Positions 33,959 to 44,749 of a DNA stretch of 64,000 nucleotides are shown one piece after another. The position numbers and the translations under genes were made by a program. Source of the stretch: Microstegium vimineum. Lineage: Eukaryota > Streptophyta > Magnoliopsida > Poales > Poaceae. The notes beneath the pieces are model-generated. The model was given only the letters and a program-made list of their open reading frames with translations. It was not told the origin of the DNA and ran no database searches. Position 1 is the first letter of the stretch. Every line of letters starts with the position of its first letter. Location of the stretch: contig CM039122.1 in the NCBI GenBank assembly GCA_022036555.1, positions 46,613,600 to 46,677,599 on the forward strand. The letters run 5' to 3'.

Positions 33959-34555
33959 GTTGAAGAAATAACGGCAACAACCAGAAAAATAATAATCTGT
34001 AGAAATCTAGGTATTAATTTGAGTAACCCTAGCAGAACCTACAGCCTGTGTACACGATTCGTGTGCGTTCAGCAAAAACAATTGCTGGAGTATTCTTCTG
34101 GTACAGAACCTATGTGCGTGTAGCAATTTGATGCAAATTTTCTCCACCACACGGATAGCTGAGAGAGCAGATGACGCCTCCTTTTCCTCGATCCACGAGC
34201 AGCAACAGGATTTTCACCACCGGATGACATGACAACGTGATGATCTCCTCCTCGAGCCACGTGAAGAGGAAGTTCACCGCACCAACGGAGTAGCAACAGC
34301 AGATTGATTTTTTTTTCTGATCACAGCCACGAACGACGCTTTGTAATTGACGACGGCGTCTGCTCCGTTTTGATCTCCACGAAAGAACTCCGCCTTGGAC
34401 TCGATGCGGACGCGTCGAGTCACCGTCTCGACACGGCACGGAAGAAAGTCAACGCAGATGAATTCCGGAGGCGGCGGCGACGGCGCAATGAAAACAGGGA
34501 CTTCAACCCTAATTTTTTTTTCAATCTAATCTCGTGTAAGGCTCTAGATACCACT

Positions 34556-34851
34556 TGTTAGGGAATAATCAAACAAGATCGCACACGAGACACAGATTTT
34601 ATGTGGAAAACCCTTGCGGGAAAAACCACGGGCGCCAACCGGCGATCTTCACTATATGAGGAGAGTGTTTACAGAACGCAGAGAATACAATGAGTCGTCA
34701 GCTCTTCCCGTGCGGCTTACAAGATGTATTTATAGGACGGACTGACTGCAATCCAACACGGAAACAAATCCGCTAATAAACATAACCCAAACCATGAGCC
34801 CTCCAGGCGTCCCCACAAGACTCACGTTATAATTCGGATCATATTCCAACA
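34556..34851 (-). repeat. 5' LTR of the 5.2-kb copia element
   Basis: 296 bp, followed on the minus strand by the primer binding site. Several differences from the other LTR are CG to TG or CA changes. Confidence 0.93.
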
Positions 34852-34856
34852 AGGGA

Positions 34857-37800
34857 GAAGGAGGAGAGATATTTTTGGCTCCATGCTACAGGGTTGCCAT
34901 GGAGCCAAAACTTTCCCTCCCTCTGACAGCGTACTAGGAGTCGGTAAAGCCGAATTTTTTAGCTTCACCTGCTCGTACGTGCCCTATGAGAGAGGAGGAA
35001 AGAGAATTTTGGCTCCATGCTACAGTGATTTTGTCAGTAGGAGCAAGAGCCGGCCCAAAGAGGGCTTATATATACGTTCACTAGATCTACTACTACGCCA
35101 ATAAGATTTCTGAGGAAAACCATATTTTTCTGACCCATGGATATGGACCATGGTATTCCCCTAGCATGGAGAGTAAGTAGTATATTAGATGATGATCATC
35201 GATCGTCTCCAGTCTCCGGTCATCAGCGGCAACGTACGTTACACAGCATCAAATTAAATGGCAGGCACACGGAATTCCAGTGCCAGAAATCCAAGGCCAT
35301 GCATCCCGTACGTACCGGTACAGTGGAGCCTCTCGCTCGTTGTCAGCATTTGCAAGCTCTAAAGACCGCGTGCCCACGTACACGTTCTATTGGAGCAAAA
35401 CAGAAAACCCCAATCATGATTCACTCTGGACAGTGAGTTAAATACGCGACATAAATCGCTGCACAAGCACACGTCGGGCGTGAACCCCATCATCTTCCAT
35501 TCTTCCGTTTCCGTGCCGTAAAACGGTAAACACCCGACCCGAGACGGACCGGTCCAAGTCGAGACTCACGTGGCAATAACGGCCCTGCGCCCTGCGCAGC
35601 CGCCGTGCCCGTCAGAATCCGAACGAATCCGATCCGAGAAAGAGCAGCAACCAGCGTTGGTCTAAGGCCAGGCCCAACGCCACTTATGCGCCTGTTCTGC
35701 TGATGGCGATCCTCCGCTGGACTAAGGCCAGGCCCAACGCCACTTGTGGGCTTGTGGCTTCAAGACTACCGTTGGGTTTCACCGATGCGGGTTAGGGCAC
35801 GTACAACCCATACCTCGAATCTGATGTACAGATGGCTAAAAAGACAGGTCATACAACCCATAGACTAGAAGTCGTCTGCAAGCTATTTAATGCTTTATAT
35901 GCATATAAGATCAATCATGAATACTATTTTGTATACTTTTGTGATGATATTTGATAAATAATGGATCAAAGTTATGCTCAACTCACACTAATTAACCAAT
36001 AAAAAGAAAAGAAAATTAGATTTAGCTAAAGAAAAAACAAACTACCAGCTATCCGAACAACCAAGGAACAAACAACATCATCTATGCAATGTCAAGGGCT
36101 CAAGGCAAGGGACTAATCCAACATGTTATAGGACCATGGATATGCATGTGCAGGACATATCAAAACTGCGCAGGGCATTCTTAACTGGTCCATCATGCCA
36201 TATGTAACTATGTTCGACCCAGACAAGGCTTTCAGCTAAAGATTGACATGTTCGCTGCTCAACTGAACAAGCCATTCAGAAATATGTTTCACTTGCACAA
36301 CAAAAGGACCTAACTGTCACTTTCAGGTGCAACTCAATTGCAATTGAGTACAATTTTCAGGTGCAGAACTACTACTGATGATGGCTAGGTCTATTTGTTC
36401 ATATAACTGAAGATGAGGATGAATTTGGAGTCTACTTCGGATATTTTCGTTAAAAAACTGAAAGCAAATAACAGTCCTATAAAGAGGATGACCTGAATCC
36501 AATCGTACCATACCAATCCCATGAATCGAACTCCTTTGGCATCTTCAGAACCTTGGGAAGGCTTCAAACAGATGCAATGTCAGGAAACAATAGGTCAATC
36601 AAGCAAGCAACTACATCAACAACCTTGTATATATAAAAATCTAGCACAAATTTCTCCCCCCACGAGTAGGCCGTATGGGGGAGCGGTACAGAGTTGCAAG
36701 CATTGTCGTCATGCAGTCGCTCAACCAGCTCACAACATGTTGCACGGTGAACTACTGTTTAGATAGAAGAAGTAAATAAGCCTGCAGCAGGCTGGTGAAA
36801 ACATCCTGGTGCAGTGGAGCCGGCAGCATGAAACATCAGATAAACATCTAGTAGCAGTAAATTCCTGTTGCTGTGCTTTGTTGTACCACCGAGCTATGGG
36901 CCGAAGACAATAAGAAATTTAGGTCCCTCTAGTATTATAGATTTTGGGCCTTTAGATGGGCTGAGATAATAATGAAGAATACAGAAAGCTACCATAAACT
37001 GAATGCTATTGCTTCCATCTTCAATGGCATGCAAAGAAGTGACAGCTCTCGCTTCAGACTTACGAGTTAAAAGTTTCCTGTTATCCAGTGACGGAGAATG
37101 TCTTCTCTTGGTCACTTTGGTGGCTGATGTTTTTGGTGGCTCATGTTGTTTTTGACTGTTTTGTTGTGAGGGCTGATAAGCCGGCTAATAAGCCAAGCGA
37201 ACAGAAAAGATAACTTTTAGAAGTGTCGAGTTTAAACCTGAGCATAGGGACTCAAATATCGATGCTCATACGATAGCTCGTAGCTCGGTATATCCATGCC
37301 AAAGTAGGACGGCATGTATGGTTATTGAACCCACCTGCTAGTGTTTGTAATATGTACAATCTTCCTAACTGAATAGAAAGAGGGTGGTGTTGCTAAAAAA
37401 AGATGGCAATATACTAATTGAATCCTGAAAACCTGGACCATACATCATAGGCCCCTCGTGGTTAGCAATGTCAAATTTGATTATCTCCCCTATAATTGAA
37501 AACTTCTCCAGGCTACTTCCCTCCTTCAAAATCAACGACACACATCACACCTACCACGCATCCAACGGCTGAGATTAAAAAGTTAGAAGTCGTCTTACCC
37601 TCCCACGTCACGCCCACGGTGACACGGTCTCAGGAGGTCGCGGGTTCAAGCCCTCGCCTTCACACTGGAAAAAAATTTCAACTTTTTTTATTAGGCCCCG
37701 CTGCTGCGGCTGGTTCAGAGGAGAAGAGCGCCGCCGAAGAGGGAGAAGGAGAGGGCCGCCGCGCCGGCGGAGAGGGAGGAGGAGAGGGCCGCCGTGCTGC

Positions 37801-38822
37801 GCCGCCGGAGGAGGAGAAGAGAGCTGCTGTACCACGCCCCCGAGCTCCGCCGCCGCCATGGCCGCCGCGCCCCCGAGCTCCGCACCACAACTCCGACGCC
37901 CGCCATGGCTGCCGCGCCCCCGCATGGGGAGCTCTGCCCGCGCGAGCAGGCGCCGGAGCACACGCCGTCGCGCGCGGAGCTCCACCCCCGCGCGAGCCGC
38001 CGGATGGAGAGCAGCGCAACGTTCGGTGATTCCATGGCAGGCGGCATGGGGAGGTCCATGGGGAGAGAATGGGAAAGAGAGAGAACAAGGGAGGGGATTG
38101 CACAGCCACACAGGGGAAGAGACAGAGGAGAGAGAAGAGGGGGGAGAGAGGAGAGAGGATAACAAGTGGGTCCAATTATTGGTAGTTGATATAGAGGATG
38201 TGATATAGAGAATGATGGGTGCGGAAGAAACATGTATAAAGGATAGAATCTTGATGAATAAGATGTATAAAGGATCAAAATAGAGTAGCACGAAGGGACT
38301 GCTGCAGTCTGAGGTGATTTGTGAATCCGATGATTGTTCTTTTTTTTTCAAATTTAATACTTCGATAGAAGATAGTTATTACCGAATCATATTGTAGGGT
38401 TTATTACGGACAAATATTGTTACCGAGTTATTTTGTTGTTTTTATGTAAATTTTTAAAATTATGTCGTAGCGTTAGCACAGACAAATATACTAGTCTATT
38501 TGAATTGTTTTGTCAATAAATGCATAATAACAATAACAATAATAATATTGGCATGTGGTAATTTAAATGAAGATTTGAGGGGGATAATTTAGTTTGTTTC
38601 TTAATAATGATAAAAGTAATAATTTAGGTGCAAATCTAAAGCTTTCGTAGACTATTTTTCATAATGATAGAGTGGCCAATTTAAACGCACAATTCTTTCT
38701 TGAAAATGTTTAGACTTAAATTTATAGGGTTAATTTGGATTATTTTTCACAATGCACACACACACACACACATATATAGATGTAAATTTAGGGGTTATTT
38801 TAGATTGTGATGTATAATGGCA
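34857..38822. other. Spacer with MITE fragments, no gene recognised
   Basis: No supported gene. GGCTCCATGCTACAG phrases at 34878-34892 and near 35010 suggest that the copia element landed in an older repeat. A 24-bp direct repeat (CTAAGGCCAGGCCCAACGCC core) lies at 35662-35685 and 35722-35745. At 37165-37205 a phrase like GCTGATAAGCCGGCTAATAAGCC recalls a widespread grass MITE. The block at 37690-38160 is GC-rich and purine-biased, open in many frames, and without a domain. Confidence 0.4.
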
Positions 38823-38824
38823 TA

Positions 38825-39132
38825 CTCCCTCCGTATCGTAATTAGAAGTCGTTTAGGACAAGATTACGCTTACCAAGGAGTGACAAAGAGTGATTAATTA
38901 TAGGGTATTTTTTCTTTTCTATACTTATTAAATATTGTTGTAGTTACTATATGTACAACAATGTTGTATAGCTGGGGTGGCCAAGCCTGTGTGTCCCGAG
39001 GCATAGGGTTGCCGGTTCGTTTCTCAGCCTCCAATAATTTTTGATGGCCGGGGCATCTTTCGGCACGCTGGGAGGGGTATTCGCGTCCTATTTCCGCCTC
39101 GTACCATGAAATGACTTTCTTTCGCGAGGGAG
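38825..39132. mobile_element. Stowaway-like MITE
   Basis: The left end CTCCCTCCGTATCG and the right end CGCGAGGGAG are inverted, and TA lies outside both (38823-38824 and 39133-39134). CTCCCTCC ends with a TA duplication are typical of Stowaway (Tc1/mariner). The interior includes GTCGTTTAGGACAAG, a common Stowaway phrase. The 308-bp length is explained by a SINE-like insert. Confidence 0.65.
38971..39117 (+). mobile_element. tRNA-derived SINE-like insert
   Basis: An A-box-like TGGCCAAGCCTG (38978-38989) and a B-box-like GGTTCGTTTCTC (39014-39025) lie about 25 bp apart in GC-richer DNA inside the Stowaway-like element. Spacing and order fit a Pol III promoter. No clear target duplication or poly-A tail was found, so the ends are approximate. 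Confidence 0.4.
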
Positions 39133-39486
39133 TATCTTAGTAATTTAGAGCAAATTTAGTGGTCACTTTCTATTGTTTTTAACAATGGCACAAGTGGGTA
39201 TGTTTTATGAAGCACACTAGGTCTTATGTCTATTATTCATTAGTGGTAACTATAGTCTTACAAAGTGATGGTAAGATCTTTTGATTTTTATAAAAAAAAT
39301 ATAATTTCTTAGCACATCTCTTAGCATTGAAATGAAAGAGAGACTTCGATTAGCAATAATATAAGATTTGACACCCTAATATCTCTGATATAAAATGAAC
39401 ATGTAGATGATTTACAAATTAGGGCATTTTTGTTTTGTACCCATAACCCTACGATACAAGTTAGGCATGCCATAGTTTCTTAGGCA

Positions 39487-39657
39487 TGTGTTTGGTTCAC
39501 TGTTGTAACTATAATGTGCCACACTTTTTTAGCATCATGTTCGATATGTTAAAGATGTTTTTTTTGTCAAACTTTATCACAAGTGAGACTTCGATTTTGC
39601 TAGCCACACTTTCTGTGGCAGCCATAAGTTGCCTAAGGTTTGGCATGAACCAAACAA
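39487..39657. mobile_element. Candidate short MITE
   Basis: TGTTTGGTTCA (39487-39497) and TGAACCAAACA (39647-39657) are inverted, and GTGCCACA/TGTGGCA-type phrases lie inside. This resembles a Tourist-type element of about 170 bp. No target duplication was established. Confidence 0.4.
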
Positions 39658-40734
39658 CGTCTAGCCTTCGGCAAAATGTGGCTACCACAGAACGTGTGAT
39701 GAGTAAAATCGACGCCGTACTTGTGGCAAAGTCTGGCACAAAAATAAGTCTATGACAAGGTCTGATCGTTGTGTTGATTTGGTTGAATGCTTATGCCGAT
39801 TTGATGTGAGAGAAAAACATTGTTCATTCGCTAAAAAATAATGCAAAAGTAGTGCATACGAACAGGACCAGGGGCATGATGCTAAAGAAGTATGGGGCAT
39901 TATAGTTATGACAGTGAACCAATCAGTTGAAAAAAAACCTATGGCCGACTAACCTTTGACTTGTAAATTAGGTCACCAAGCAAAATAGGCTTTAGTATAG
40001 TTTCTATTTTCTAAGTATATCCCTACTAGCGCTTAAGTAGCTAGGAAACTCACTCGGTGGCGTTGGGCGTTTTTCTTGGGTGAGGTAACTTGAGGAGTAA
40101 AATACCATCGATAATTATGCTGTTGTTCGTTTTACCGAAATTATTTAAATTTTGCTTATACCGAATGTTACGTTGACAGAATATTCGTTCAATAAAAATT
40201 TCTACTAAAATAGTGAAATAGTGTTACCGAACGAACGTGTCCTATATTTGTTTTGGTATCATAAATATTTATTTATATTTTTGACTGGGATAGAAAGAAT
40301 TGCATGTTTTTAAACAAATTTCAGGTATCATTCTCTCACGCAAACGCAGTTCGCGGGACGGTGTCGGTCAGTCCCCTTTCGTGTCGTTTCTCAGCGTCAG
40401 TGCCCTTTTCAAAACTAGTCTGCCAGTGCCAGCATTGACGGGTGCTGCAAGTGTGCACTGCGCGTCTGCGCCAGCGCGACTGCCCCTTTTCAGCTGCTTC
40501 TCTCCTTTCCTTTTGCAAGTTCCACACGCCAAAACTTCACAACGGAAAGAGCGGCAGATGCTCTAGTATCTCAAAAGAAAGAGCATCCAGAGAAGACGTA
40601 GTGTATTGACGAAAGTCACTTTGCTCTCAGTAGTGGATGCTGGGTAAGCACAAGCTGACAATTGAAGTTACTGGCCGGGTTAGTGTGGCTGATGCTACTG
40701 ATGAATGCCTTGACGTGTGTTTTCTGCCAGCACG

Positions 40735-41843
40735 AATGGGGCATTCTTTGTCGCGCTAAGGACCAAGGGGGCTAGGTATTTTAGACTTACAGCTACAAAA
40801 TAAATGTCTTTTGGCTAAGTGGTTGGTTAATCTTTTTAACACCGACGGAACGTGACAGTCCATACTAACGAACAAATACCTTCGCTTGAAAACTCTAACC
40901 CAAGTTACAGCCAAACCCCATGATTCTAATTTTTGAAGGGGTCTCATGCGCATTAAAGATGAGGTCTTGGTTAAAAGTTCTTTCGATATTAAAGATGGGG
41001 CCAACACAAGGTTCTGGGAGGATACATGAGTAGGAGATAAGTCTCTAAAATTTAAATACCCTTCTCTTTTTAATATAGTGCGTGATCGTCATGCAACTGT
41101 TTCGAAGGTGGTTACCTCCACGCCCTTAAACATCTCCTTTCGTAGGGCGCTGGTGAGAACTAACCTGTTAGAATGGCTTAATTTGGTGGCTCAGATATCA
41201 CATGTTCGTTTGGTAGGGGGGGGGGGCGGATTTCTTTAGATGAAATTTAACCAAATCCGGGTTATTTTCTGTCTGATCGTTGTATCTTCATCTCATCGAT
41301 ACACGTCTCTCTTTTCCGAGTAAGAAACTCTGGAAAAATAAGAATCCCTCTGAAAATTAAAATCTTCGAATGGTTTGTACAAAAGGGAGTGGTCTTAACT
41401 AAGGACAATCTCTCTAGGAGAAAATGGAAGGGGAGTCAGAAGTGTATTTGTTGTAATATGAATGAGGCTATTCAACATTTATTCATCGACTGCCCATTCA
41501 CCAAAGTTATTTGGAGGATGATTTTTTTCGCTACTAATTTAACCCCACCAAGATCTATAAACCACATGTTCAGTTCTTGGCTTGAGAATCAACACAAAGG
41601 GCTTAGAGGTCTGATCTGAGTTGGGGTGGCTACGATCTGCTGGGCCATTTGGCGTTGTCGGAATGATGTGATTTTTAACAAACTCAAAAATAACTTTTTT
41701 ATGTAAGTTATTTTTAGGGGTGCGTACTGACTTTTTGTTTCTGGGACCAGTTACAGCATAATGAGCAAGCTGGGGACATCCTTTCGTCGATAAGCAAGAG
41801 ATTAGAGACAATTGCTTTAGATTTTTCAAATAAAGGGTGGTAA
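40735..41843 (+). pseudogene. LINE (L1-type) ORF2 C-terminal remnant
   Basis: The C-terminal third of a plant LINE ORF2 protein: a Gly-Leu-Gly-Ile-Leu-Asp-Leu...Lys-Trp-Leu block, then Lys-Asp-Gly-Ala-Asn-Thr-Arg-Phe-Trp. The zf-RVT region follows, with Cys-Ile-Cys-Cys...His-Leu-Phe-Ile-Asp-Cys-Pro-Phe-x-x-x-Ile-Trp near 41430-41510, and the usual end Lys-Gly-Trp with a stop at 41841-41843. TGA codons at 40853, 40934, 41027 and 41617 stand where Trp is expected. The frame also shifts near 40770 and around the G-run at 41217-41227. The reverse-transcriptase catalytic part is missing, so this is a 5'-truncated, dead copy. Confidence 0.85.
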
Positions 41844-42112
41844 CAGTTATACTGTTTTTTCTAGTTTTCTGGTTATTGTTAGACCATGGTTTGTTCTTTT
41901 TATTTTTGAAGTTGGAATTATGTAAGTTTAGGCTGTGTACATCCAAAGATATAGAGGCCGAATATTTTAATATACATTATTAAAAAAATGTCCGTGAAGT
42001 ACGGAGTAGTTTTTACTCTCCTAGTTAAAAAAGTTCAGGGCCGGACAGACGAGTTTTTTTTATCTCCAGACGAGTTTGTTCATTTGCACAAAGCGTACTA
42101 CCCTAGTACTTG

Positions 42113-42370
42113 TAGGGGTGTTTAGATGGTGAAAAGGGGTGAAAAAAATCTTGTAACAGTTATCATATCACACTATAGTAATTTTATTTTTATTTGATAA
42201 TAATTGTCCAAACATTGATTAATTAGGCTTAAAATGTTTATCTCGCAAAGTACAACAAAACTGTGCAATTAATTTTTTATTTCATCTATATTTAGTATTT
42301 ATATATATGCCGGTATTTTGATGTGATGGGGAATAAGAATTTGATGTGATGGAAAGTTGGGGAAAAAGGA
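42113..42370. mobile_element. Decayed Tourist/Harbinger-like MITE
   Basis: It starts GGGGTGTTTAGATGG and contains ATTAATTAGGCTTAAAATG, TCTCGCAAAGT and TTGATGTGATGG. These phrases are shared by a very common grass MITE family, recalled from memory rather than aligned. The ends are eroded. Confidence 0.5.
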
Positions 42371-43364
42371 GCTTTTGTTCATTTGTGAATTGCTTTTGCT
42401 TGTACGACCGAGCTACTGGGCCCCTGGGGGTGAAATGGAAGTGAGAATCTGGGCTTGGATTACTTTAAAGGCCGGCGGCCCGCACAACCACGCAAAACAG
42501 TTGCGGGGCGGGCGGGGACGACGCGACGTTTTACGTGCTGCCGTGCCGCTTTGCCCGGCCACCCGGCCCGGCGTTGACGAAGCGCGAGGCCCGCGCGCGA
42601 CGGTGGCGCTGCATGCTCTTGTGCGGGCGGGCGGGCTGCCCCCTCCGCTCCATGTGGCCTTGGCCTGGCCTCCCCGTCCCCGTCCCCGTCGCTCGCCCGA
42701 AAGGCCGCACGGGACGGGAGGGAGTCGTCGTATCGGCAGTTGGGCGGGGGAGACGACACGCGCGCGGCCTCGGAGGTCGGGGGCCTGGACGTGCGCCGTG
42801 CGGTGCGGTGGCGCAGAAGAACCGCGCGGCCGCAGTGTGGGCAGGTGGGGACGGCGTGGAGCGGGCGAGTCTAGTATTGGTGAGCATGGGCGCCCCCGTG
42901 CCGGCCCTGCGAGGGACAGTCCCTGGCCCTGGCCTCGTCACGTCTCCTCCATATTTGATTGTATTTGTTCGGCGCCACAGGCAGGAACCGGACAAGCGAC
43001 TTGACGCAGCTCTGTCTCGCGGCGCGGCGTGGGTGATCTGTGAGTCTGAGGAGGAGGAGCTCCGGTCCACGGCAGTGTACTGGCAGTTATCGTACGTGCC
43101 ACTTGGTGGCAGTGCCATCGAGCTTGCCCATTGAATGCGCGCGCGCGGGCAGACGTTGCATGGAGGGCAGGACAAGCTACCGCTCACGTCGCTGCATGGA
43201 TCAGATCAGATGAGAGGAGCTAGCTAGAGCCGCAGCAGGGCCAGCGCGCAGGGATCGAAATCAAAGCAATGCTAGCTACCCCGGCCCGGCGCTGCAGTTG
43301 CACGTACGCCAATTCAAAGCGAGTGCATGTATACGTACGCGCACTGCCCACCAGTCTTGGAAGG
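42371..43364. other. GC-rich spacer, no gene recognised
   Basis: About 1 kb, strongly GC-rich in 42470-43060, open in several frames on both strands but without domains. It could be the promoter or first-exon relic of a lost gene. Confidence 0.35.
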
Positions 43365-43366
43365 TA

Positions 43367-43464
43367 CTCCCCCTCTGTCCTTAAATGTCTGTCTCTACAA
43401 AACTGTGTTTTTCTTACAGACACGTTTTTTCCGAATGACACATATAAAGGAACGGAGGGAGGAG
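43367..43464. mobile_element. Short Stowaway-like MITE
   Basis: 98 bp with inverted ends CTCCCCCTCTGTCCTTAAATG and CATATAAAGGAACGGAGGG, and TA on both sides (43365-43366 and 43465-43466). These are characteristic Stowaway ends. A (TG)n/(TA)n tract follows at about 43480-43502. Confidence 0.75.
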
Positions 43465-44041
43465 TAGTACTCACTCCGTCCGTGTGTGTGTATATATATA
43501 TATTGCTTACCAAGCCGTCCTAACAAGCTCCTACAGTTCTCTTATTATTTTTGACTTGACTTATTAATAAGAAAACTACTCACTAACAAAATGAAAGACG
43601 ATCTAGAATCTACCCAAGAAGATAGAGAGTCCCACGTACGAGAAAATGTCATTATTTGTTGCTGCGAGTCAAGAAAAGAAAGTGTGGAGCTCCGTGAAGA
43701 AGCAAGTTCAATTACTCAAATGTTGGAACTATTGTAAAACACATTCAAAATGGATCTGTTGTGCGAAGAGTGCGTTATGAACCGTGGCCGCCTACCTGCT
43801 TTGGTTGGTGGGGGCGGCTCCTCTGTTGTGGGTAAACGGGAAACCCGAGACTAACCCGAGCCCGAGTTCGTATGGGTCAATTTCGGGTCAGCAAGCAAAG
43901 AGAGCACCCAAGTTCCCAAGAATTCAATTCTCAAATAGCGTGATGGTAAAAAAAACTCGACGGCTCGTCACTGGCTTGACTCGGTAAGATAACGAGTCAA
44001 GCTAGCTGAGCCGAGTCAAGATTTTTATTCATTATCTATAA

Positions 44042-44740
44042 CACTACTACAGAATCATTTAACCGCAGCGGGCGAATTCGGTTTTTCGCAGCGGACAAAC
44101 GTGTCCGTCATGGTGAGAAGGTCACGGTAAATCGTGACTTTATCACGGCGGGCGCCAGTGCCCGCTGCAGTAAACATATTATCCACAGCAGGCACTTAAC
44201 AATGTTCGCCACGGTTAAATTGAGGAAAAAAAAAACTAAAGCCCACCAGCGAGCCCATATTGCGACCCTGCAAACGAATCCAAACATAGCCCGCAACCCG
44301 CGCCGCCAGATCCGCCACGGTTAAATTGAGGAAAAAAAACCAAAGCCCACCAGCGAGCCCATATTGTGACCATGCAAACGAATCTAAACACAGCCCGCAA
44401 CCCGCGCCGCCAGATTCGCCGCCGGATCTGAGCCGTCGGAAACTGGAGAAGAAGGGGAAGGAGGCAGGCAGCACGCACGCCGTGGCCTCGCGCCGCCGCT
44501 GTGGCCCCGCAGACCTGCGCCCCGCGCTGCGACGAGCTTCTCTGTTTGCTCGTGGAAGAAGAGAGAGAGAGAGAGAGAGAGGCTGGTTGGGGAAGGAAAC
44601 CCTAAGTCCCGTTTTTATATGTGATACAGCTATCGAGCCTCGCCCTGGGCCTAATAAGCCTCGGCCTTAACCGTGGAGGGCCTTATAAGATGCCCGCTGT
44701 GACAGAACCTTTTAAGAAAGGGCCCACTTGCCAGGATTAA
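44042..44740. mobile_element. CACTA (En/Spm-type) transposon left end
   Basis: CACTACTACAGAATCATTTA at 44042 is a typical CACTA terminal repeat. It is followed by subterminal GCAGCGGGC and CGGCGGGC motifs in both orientations. No matching right end is visible. The sequence passes into the chromovirus LTR near 44.75 kb, so the element is probably split by that insertion or truncated. No transposase is seen here. Confidence 0.65.
44207..44418. repeat. 106-bp tandem duplication in the CACTA end
   Basis: Two adjacent copies, 44207-44312 and 44313-44418. Each begins CGCCACGGTTAAATTGAGG and runs through an A-run into a GC-rich tail, with a few substitutions between them. Confidence 0.85.
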
Positions 44741-44749
44741 TAGTCCATC

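Larger units (their letters stand above)
29608..34851 (-). mobile_element. Ty1/copia LTR retrotransposon, complete but inactive (Tork-like)
   Basis: A 5,244-bp element with two 296-bp LTRs that begin TGTTAGGG and end CAACA on the plus strand, flanked by a perfect 5-bp duplication AGGGA (29603-29607 and 34852-34856). The element reads on the minus strand. Just inside its 5' LTR is a primer site like the initiator Met tRNA type, TGGTATCTAGAGCC (34553-34540), with one extra base against the usual form. A purine-rich tract lies next to the other LTR (CAAGGTGGAGTT, near 29904). I counted 11 substitutions between the LTRs, 9 of them transitions, or about 3.7 percent. The polyprotein region is intact in order (gag, protease, integrase, reverse transcriptase, RNase H) but carries many lesions. 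Confidence 0.95.

Noticed and set aside
37600..37680. tRNA-like GCGGGTTCAAGCCCTCGC
   Set aside because: Contains a good B-box-like core, but I could not fold a tRNA cloverleaf or find a convincing A box, so no tRNA or SINE is called.
37496..38351. Several 120-250-codon ORFs on both strands
   Set aside because: Purine-biased, repetitive GC-rich DNA that is open in almost all frames; no recognisable protein.
42357..43134. ORFs of about 200 codons on both strands
   Set aside because: Same reason: open because of GC content and without domain or family resemblance.
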